NCBI GenBank assembly: GCA_905250025.1
Contig: CAJNOJ010000097.1
Coordinates: 1-64,000, forward strand
Length of the DNA stretch: 64,000 nucleotides
DNA from: Adineta ricciae
Taxonomy: Eukaryota > Rotifera > Eurotatoria > Adinetida > Adinetidae
Direction of reading: 5' to 3'
How positions within the stretch are numbered: position 1 is the stretch's first letter; each line of letters starts with the position of its first letter. Below, in pieces: positions 59,628 to 64,000 of the stretch. Under the pieces are notes generated by a model, which was not told the origin of the DNA, ran no database searches, and saw nothing but the letters and a program-made list of their open reading frames with translations. The position numbers and the translations under genes were made by a program.

Positions 59628-59972
59628 TTATTTGCCCAAGCCTGATGCGAATTTCGCCGAAGCAAGACGTTTACCCAAACCAGAAGCGAATTTTGCATGT
59701 GCTAAACGTTTGCCGAGTCCACTAGCAAATTTCGCGTGCGCTAAGCGTTTGCCGAGACCACTGGCGAATTTCGCATGTGCCAAGCGTTTGCCCAGACCGC
59801 TGGCGAACTTAGCCGAAGCAAGGCGTTTATCCAAATTAGATACATCTTCTGAGCTGGCTATAATATCTATGGATTCGTCACTGTCCGAGTCAGGTGTTGC
59901 GTCGACAGTATTGAAATGAAAAAGAAACAGGACGGCGAGAAGACCAGTGAGAAGAATTAATTTTGTTTGCAT
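59628..59972 (-). CDS. neuropeptide precursor with five FASGL-amide peptides
   Basis: Secreted precursor of 114 aa. A signal peptide (MQTKLILLTGLLAVLFLFHF, cut near TVDA) is followed by an acidic spacer (residues 26-48) and KR. Then come five tandem 13-residue units: LASAKFASGLGKR once, LAHAKFASGLGKR three times, and LASAKFASGLGK at the very C-terminus (residues 51-114). Each unit ends in Gly plus dibasic, so prohormone convertase and the amidating enzyme should release LASAKFASGL-amide and LAHAKFASGL-amide. The final copy lacks Arg but keeps Gly-Lys. The peptide does not match a family I know; the GL-amide ending recalls buccalins and allatostatin A, but YxFGL is absent. The frame on the opposite strand is a shadow of the repeat. 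Confidence 0.9.
   Translation of the reverse strand: MQTKLILLTGLLAVLFLFHFNTVDATPDSDSDESIDIIASSEDVSNLDKRLASAKFASGLGKRLAHAKFASGLGKRLAHAKFASGLGKRLAHAKFASGLGKRLASAKFASGLGK
59631..59822 (-). repeat. 39-bp tandem repeat encoding the peptide units
   Basis: Five copies of a 39-bp unit (the last truncated by the stop) that code for the peptide repeats. Copies differ at silent sites and at the Ser/His codon, as expected of unequal crossing-over followed by selection on the peptide. Confidence 0.9.
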
Positions 59973-61637
59973 GTCGATGATGATATATTGAATTGATCGT
60001 AAGACCTAAAATCAAACCAAACGAAATGATCGCCTAGTACATTCAATCGTTATGTAAAGATACGAAGAAAAACAAGTGAATTCTCCAGAGAAGACATGAA
60101 ACAGAGAGGGAGGGAGTGATGATGATGTATGAGAAAAATGTATTCAAGTATTAACTAGTTCCTTGAAGGTTCTATATACTAGTCGCCGGAAAGAAAAACA
60201 GTTCATTGTTTTTCTTTTGATTTGTAAAGATGCTAATCATTCATTGAATATGTACGTCGTTATTCACGAAACACAATTTTCCTTGTTCTCCTTTTTTCTT
60301 CTATATATATATGCTCGATTGAAAACTGCTAAGGAAATAAGAAAAGAGATAAATTCATTGAACGACTGATTTTGTACGTGTAAAAGAATATTAGAAATGG
60401 AAAATTAATGATGATTAATGGACAAACAGTGGAGGTGGTGATTGAAAAAGTAGGCGAATCCTTTCATCTGTCGATTATACAAACATGCATCAGAACAACA
60501 AGAGAAGTAAACGCTTGTGCGGAATTAAATGAACTTCACATCTTTCCTACGAACTAGAAAAGGAAAACGTCAGAAAGAACGAGTATGGATGCATTCTTCA
60601 TCTTTTATTCTCAACTTCAAGGAACACCGTCGAGCATCCTACATCGTATCGTTGCATATGTCAACTATACAGTCTGATTGATCGTTCACAGAAGACTACC
60701 CGGCTGAGTTTTACATCGACAAAAGATCTCTCTTACTGGTAGTGCTTGATTTGAACAGAGATAATATCTCGAGATTTAATTGAACTCGTCTGATTGATTC
60801 AAGATCGTATCAATCAAGTAGAAAATTGCACAGAAGAAAGCGATAAAAAACCCTCGCTAAATGTCACTAAAGATTATTTACTGAATCGGAACGTTCTGAC
60901 TGATTGAACTCATAATATTCAATGAAATCTGATCTGATCTGATTGACTGGATAACTTATCGAAGAAGATGTACTATTTGTGTATGTCTTCTATCGAAGGT
61001 GTTCTTTCTGCACTTTTTTTTTCAACATAGATTATATTATATCCGCATAATGGAAAACGTTGATTATTCTTCTTTATTAAGAACTAAAAATAGAGAGAAA
61101 GGGCGTTGGGAAATTTCATATAAATGTTTCTGGCGAATGAAAAATCATCTTGTCGTTTCAGGGTTTTTATGTTCAAAATGATATATCTCGAAGGTGTACT
61201 TCCTCTAATCATTTGATTCTCTCATCCACGAATGAATATGTGTACTATTCACGCATTTCACATTAGTCGCAATGACTAGACGATATTCAATTGAAATTTG
61301 TAACGGAAAATGTTGAACATTACCCACAAGAACCGCACACTCTTACTTAACCATATTGAATATTTTGCATTATTCTGACGTTTTGTCATTTTGCACGCGG
61401 AGTATAATTTTTATACGATAATCATCTTGACTATGGCCATTATTGACTTTTTTTGTACTCACTTATCGTCAGTTGTCAGATATAGAAAATCTCTCAGTCG
61501 TAGACTTTCGAAAACATTCACCTTAACTCGTCATACAAACTACAAATTGACGTAAGAATGCGTCATGAAATTACACGACAATGATTCATTGCCAGTAGAT
61601 TTAATCCACACTTCTTGCTTTTTGTACATTGCAGACT
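59973..61637. other. 1.7-kb region upstream of the neuropeptide gene
   Basis: AT-rich with no supported gene; short frames at 60163-60369 and 60999-61181 have no motifs. It probably carries the promoter of the leftward precursor gene. Confidence 0.4.
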
Positions 61638-61874
61638 ATGACTTCCGCTATAGCCTATGAAAATCCCGATCATCGCATGCAATCATCAGATATGTTGATC
61701 TCGAAAAATTATCACATACGACAATGGCTAGTGATCGTTGGCCTTGTGACAATTGGTTTGCTATTAAGTGTGATATTTATCAATTGCATTCTTCGAATAC
61801 GTCGCGTTTACCGACGGATTGAACTTGACGAAGAAAAAGGTTCATCAGCTTGTACGCAATACGAAAATGTTTAG
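61638..61874 (+). CDS. small single-pass membrane protein with Tyr motifs
   Basis: A 78-aa frame that begins just after an acceptor-like TTGCAGACT, so a 5' untranslated exon is likely. It has a short polar N-terminus (MTSAIAYENPDHRMQSSDML), one strong helix (WLVIVGLVTIGLLLSVIFIN), a basic stop-transfer (RIRRVYRRIE) and an acidic tail ending ACTQYENV. The terminal YENV and the N-terminal YENP are possible endocytic or SH2-type tyrosine signals. Layout resembles the 60-aa PPxY protein at 43445-43627 but the sequences are not clearly related. Function unknown. Confidence 0.5.
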   Translation: MTSAIAYENPDHRMQSSDMLISKNYHIRQWLVIVGLVTIGLLLSVIFINCILRIRRVYRRIELDEEKGSSACTQYENV

Positions 61875-62272
61875 TCGTATCTGTTTGTCTAATAAAAATC
61901 TCGATTATCGTCTGTAAATTTGTCATTGATTATATGCATGAAGAAGTCCATGGTGATCATTTAAATGAATTATTACCTATATTTTTCTAATAGACCACAT
62001 TCTTTTATTGTCCTGTTTGACAAAAGCGAAATAATGACTTAGGGAACGTCTCGAAGGAATAAATCGCCTTTTCCGCTAGCTAATGACAAGCAAGTCTTTG
62101 TTATTACTATTGGTTTGCTCAATACTTCTCAAGAATGGATCGACTAATGTTCTTAATCAAGAATTGCATGAATAAATCTTTTGAATCGATTAGATGATGC
62201 TGTTTTTTATTTAAAAATATTCCTTTTAATAGAGAGTTCAAACTAAGAGAATATAATGGAACATTTTGCTTT
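61875..62272. other. convergent 3' spacer
   Basis: Between two converging small genes; AT-rich, nothing recognised. Confidence 0.4.
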
Positions 62273-62536
62273 TTAATTGGATTCGGATTTGGTTAGATCA
62301 TTGTTGATCATGGATGCCGATCGTTTCCAGAAATGACGATGGGGTGCACGTTTCCAAAAGCGTGATTTGGCAGCACGAGCATCGAGCTGATGAGCTGGAA
62401 CGTAGCTATCTAGGTCAATCCAATCCATATGTGTAGGAACACGATCTTCTTGGTCAAGTGTGACACTCGATGAAAGTGTGACGCCAATGATAACAATGAA
62501 AAAACAGAGGATTGCGTTGAAGAAGATTGTTCGCAT
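62273..62536 (-). CDS. neuropeptide-like precursor with two Phe-Trp peptides
   Basis: An 87-aa secreted precursor. The signal peptide is MRTIFFNAILCFFIVIIGVT (cut probably near LSSS), followed by an acidic spacer (TLDQEDRVPTHMDWIDLDSY). Two units flanked by basic sites come next: AAKSRFW then KR, and APHRHFW then KR, followed by a short tail. No Gly precedes the KR, so the peptides should carry a free C-terminal Trp. A CTATTTAG acceptor-like sequence lies 6 nt before the ATG, suggesting a 5' UTR intron. I know no family with paired RFW/HFW peptides. The gene is compact and its layout is that of a true prepropeptide. Confidence 0.7.
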   Translation of the reverse strand: MRTIFFNAILCFFIVIIGVTLSSSVTLDQEDRVPTHMDWIDLDSYVPAHQLDARAAKSRFWKRAPHRHFWKRSASMINNDLTKSESN

Positions 62537-63412
62537 GGTGACTAAATAGAAAACGTCGAGCTGAAAACGTCAACGAGAACAGACTTACTGAGGTTTCTTT
62601 TAGAGATGGCAATCGAGTGATTGAAGCTGTATTGAATGATGATGAAATGGAAAATTTCATCGCTAAAAGTATCTCTCGACTTTCGATAGTTAATGATCTC
62701 TCGTTTTTTCCTCTCTTTCTCATTTTTTTTCTTCGTTTCAAGATTTCTTTGTCTCGATTCGCAAATCCATTAATCTATTCAAATCAAAGAAACTGTTTCC
62801 GTGTGGTATCCAATCGAAAGATATCCCAATCTAAACAAAGAACTTAGTTCAATCGAATTTCAACATCAAATATTCTTCAAGTATCTCCGACATTCCTAAG
62901 AAATTTCTCGAACATTCATCGATAACTGTTTATTGAATATGACTAGCATCTGTGACACTGCGAGTGCACATTTTATCAGCAATAATCATCTTTCGTATAA
63001 TTATGTTTTTATGTCACTAATTAGCAACCAGATGATTAATGAAATTATATTTTCACTACTTATTTAACCAGAAAATCGTTGATCTGCAATCATATAACTG
63101 AAATTCGTTTGTGTTGAAACTATTTTTGATGCTCATCTCTTGCTCATTGAATGACTGATCGATCGCCCGAAGCGCTTTTCTATTGAGAGAAATTCATGCA
63201 TATAAAACAAATGGTTCTATTCACACTTGATAACAGACATCATGATTTCTGCATATTGGTCGTGCTGCAAGCGATCGAAACCCTTCAACTAACAGTTTTC
63301 ATGACATTATCATTAAAAAGACGACTGTATATATTACCTGTATTGATTCGACATTATTTTCATTTCAAGTTTTTTTTCTCACACGCATCTCAACATACTT
63401 ATTTGTCAAACT
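62537..63412. other. spacer
   Basis: Upstream DNA of the Phe-Trp precursor (leftward) and of the Gln-rich gene (rightward). The frames at 62454-62741, 62617-62847 and 63196-63510 have no support. Confidence 0.4.
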
Positions 63413-63921
63413 ATGCAAGGCTATCCACCACAGCAACAATTCGCTGGTCTTCCAGCCCAAGTAAGTCAATCTCGAAACCAACTCTTGACTTTATTATTAA
63501 CTCTATCTAGTGTCAACAGTGTTTCTTAACACCGGGTTTTTCTCAACAACAACAACAACAACCTACGCCTTACGGTGCGTACAACCAATACTTTAACAAT
63601 CCATACCAACAACAACAGCAACCCTTATTTTATCCTCAACAACAACCACAATTTTCCTATTTTCCTCAACAACAGCAATATCCCTTCGTCCCTCAACAAC
63701 AATATCCATTCTACGCTCAACAACAAGCGCAATTCTATCCGCAACAGCAACCATTGTTCAATTGGCCTCAGGGTTTTGCAGGCCAAAGCGCATATGGCTA
63801 CCAGCAATATTGGCCTCAACAACAGCAACGGGTTTTTGAAAATCCCCGAACCCCTATTCCAGCACCTGCTCGTCGAGAAAAAGACAAGCCAAAGAAGTTC
63901 TATGAACGGGTGTATTCATAG
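63413..63921 (+). CDS. Gln/Tyr/Pro-rich prion-like protein
   Basis: A 152-aa protein from exons 63413-63460 and 63511-63921 (50-nt intron, phase 0). It starts MQGYPPQQQFAGLPAQCQQC and is dominated by aromatic-Gln units such as PFVPQQQYPFYAQQQAQFYP and NWPQGFAGQSAYGYQQYWPQ. Only the last 30 residues differ: a basic, Pro-rich tail (PAPARREKDKPKKFYERVYS). Composition (Gln, Tyr, Phe, Pro; few charges) is that of a prion-like or condensate-forming domain; a structural secreted role is less likely because no signal peptide is seen. The overlapping Asn-rich frame at 63575-63940 is a shadow of the CAA repeats. Confidence 0.75.
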
Positions 63922-64000
63922 ATATTTGCTTCGCGATTAAAATAACACAATTTTCCTTCGATGCTAGCTTCATTTTTTTAAAATTCATGTTGAAAACTTG

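Noticed and set aside
59632-59919. 95-codon plus-strand repetitive frame (PKPDANFAEARRLPK-like)
   Set aside because: It is the antisense shadow of the neuropeptide repeats, with no start or signal peptide of its own.
1-64000. Mobile elements, LTR retroelements, telomeric repeats, CRISPR arrays
   Set aside because: None seen: no long terminal or inverted repeats, no reverse transcriptase or transposase motifs, no regularly spaced repeats apart from the peptide-coding 39-bp units.

Overview
The window looks like a gene-dense stretch of a small invertebrate nuclear genome, most probably a bdelloid rotifer. Reasons: AT-rich DNA; almost every gene is cut by GT-AG introns of only about 48-60 nt; animal-specific families are present (class A GPCR, Toll-type ectodomain, RBM15/spenito, CCDC66, AP-3 delta, 14-3-3 epsilon, neuropeptide precursors); and two genes belong to families known mainly outside animals (an OPT peptide transporter and a secreted Ca2+-dependent PI-PLC-like enzyme), as expected of bdelloids, which carry many foreign genes. 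The species assignment is an inference. All splice junctions were read by eye from GT..AG signals plus frame continuity.

Layout. 0.6-5.6 kb: class A GPCR, tRNA-Pro(UGG), ribosomal protein L35, spartin. 6.4-10.8 kb: an unrecognised 377-aa protein, a doubtful spliced reading frame, and a bHLH-Orange repressor of clockwork-orange type. 11.9-19.97 kb: a KIF26-like kinesin with a degenerate motor, a secreted PI-PLC-like phosphodiesterase, a PLAC8 protein and the OPT transporter. 21.4-29.5 kb: RBM15/spenito, a weak small ORF, and a PAS-domain factor of NPAS4/dysfusion type. 30.2-32.5 kb: an unresolved spliced candidate and a four-helix membrane protein. 32.8-43.3 kb: AP-3 delta and an SLC35B1-type nucleotide-sugar carrier in head-to-head arrangement (231 bp between start codons), then glycogen phosphorylase. 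43.4-53.9 kb: a tiny PPxY membrane protein, an uncharacterised 210-aa protein, ILRUN, two tandem serine palmitoyltransferase small subunits, CCDC66, and a Toll-type leucine-rich receptor with no TIR domain. 56.3-64 kb: 14-3-3 epsilon, a Pro/Gln-rich protein with alveolin-like motifs, a neuropeptide precursor with five copies of an amidated peptide, a tiny membrane protein, a second neuropeptide-like precursor with two Phe-Trp peptides, and a prion-like Gln/Tyr/Pro protein.

There is no operon logic here; most genes stand alone. Themes that do recur are membrane traffic and lipids (spartin, AP-3 delta, two SPT small subunits, PI-PLC-like enzyme), signalling and secretion (GPCR, two peptide precursors, LRR receptor), and transcription (bHLH-O, PAS, RBM15, ILRUN). 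I found no transposon, LTR element, virus-derived gene, CRISPR array or rRNA. One assembly gap of 22 N lies at 54820-54841 and a single N at 11584.
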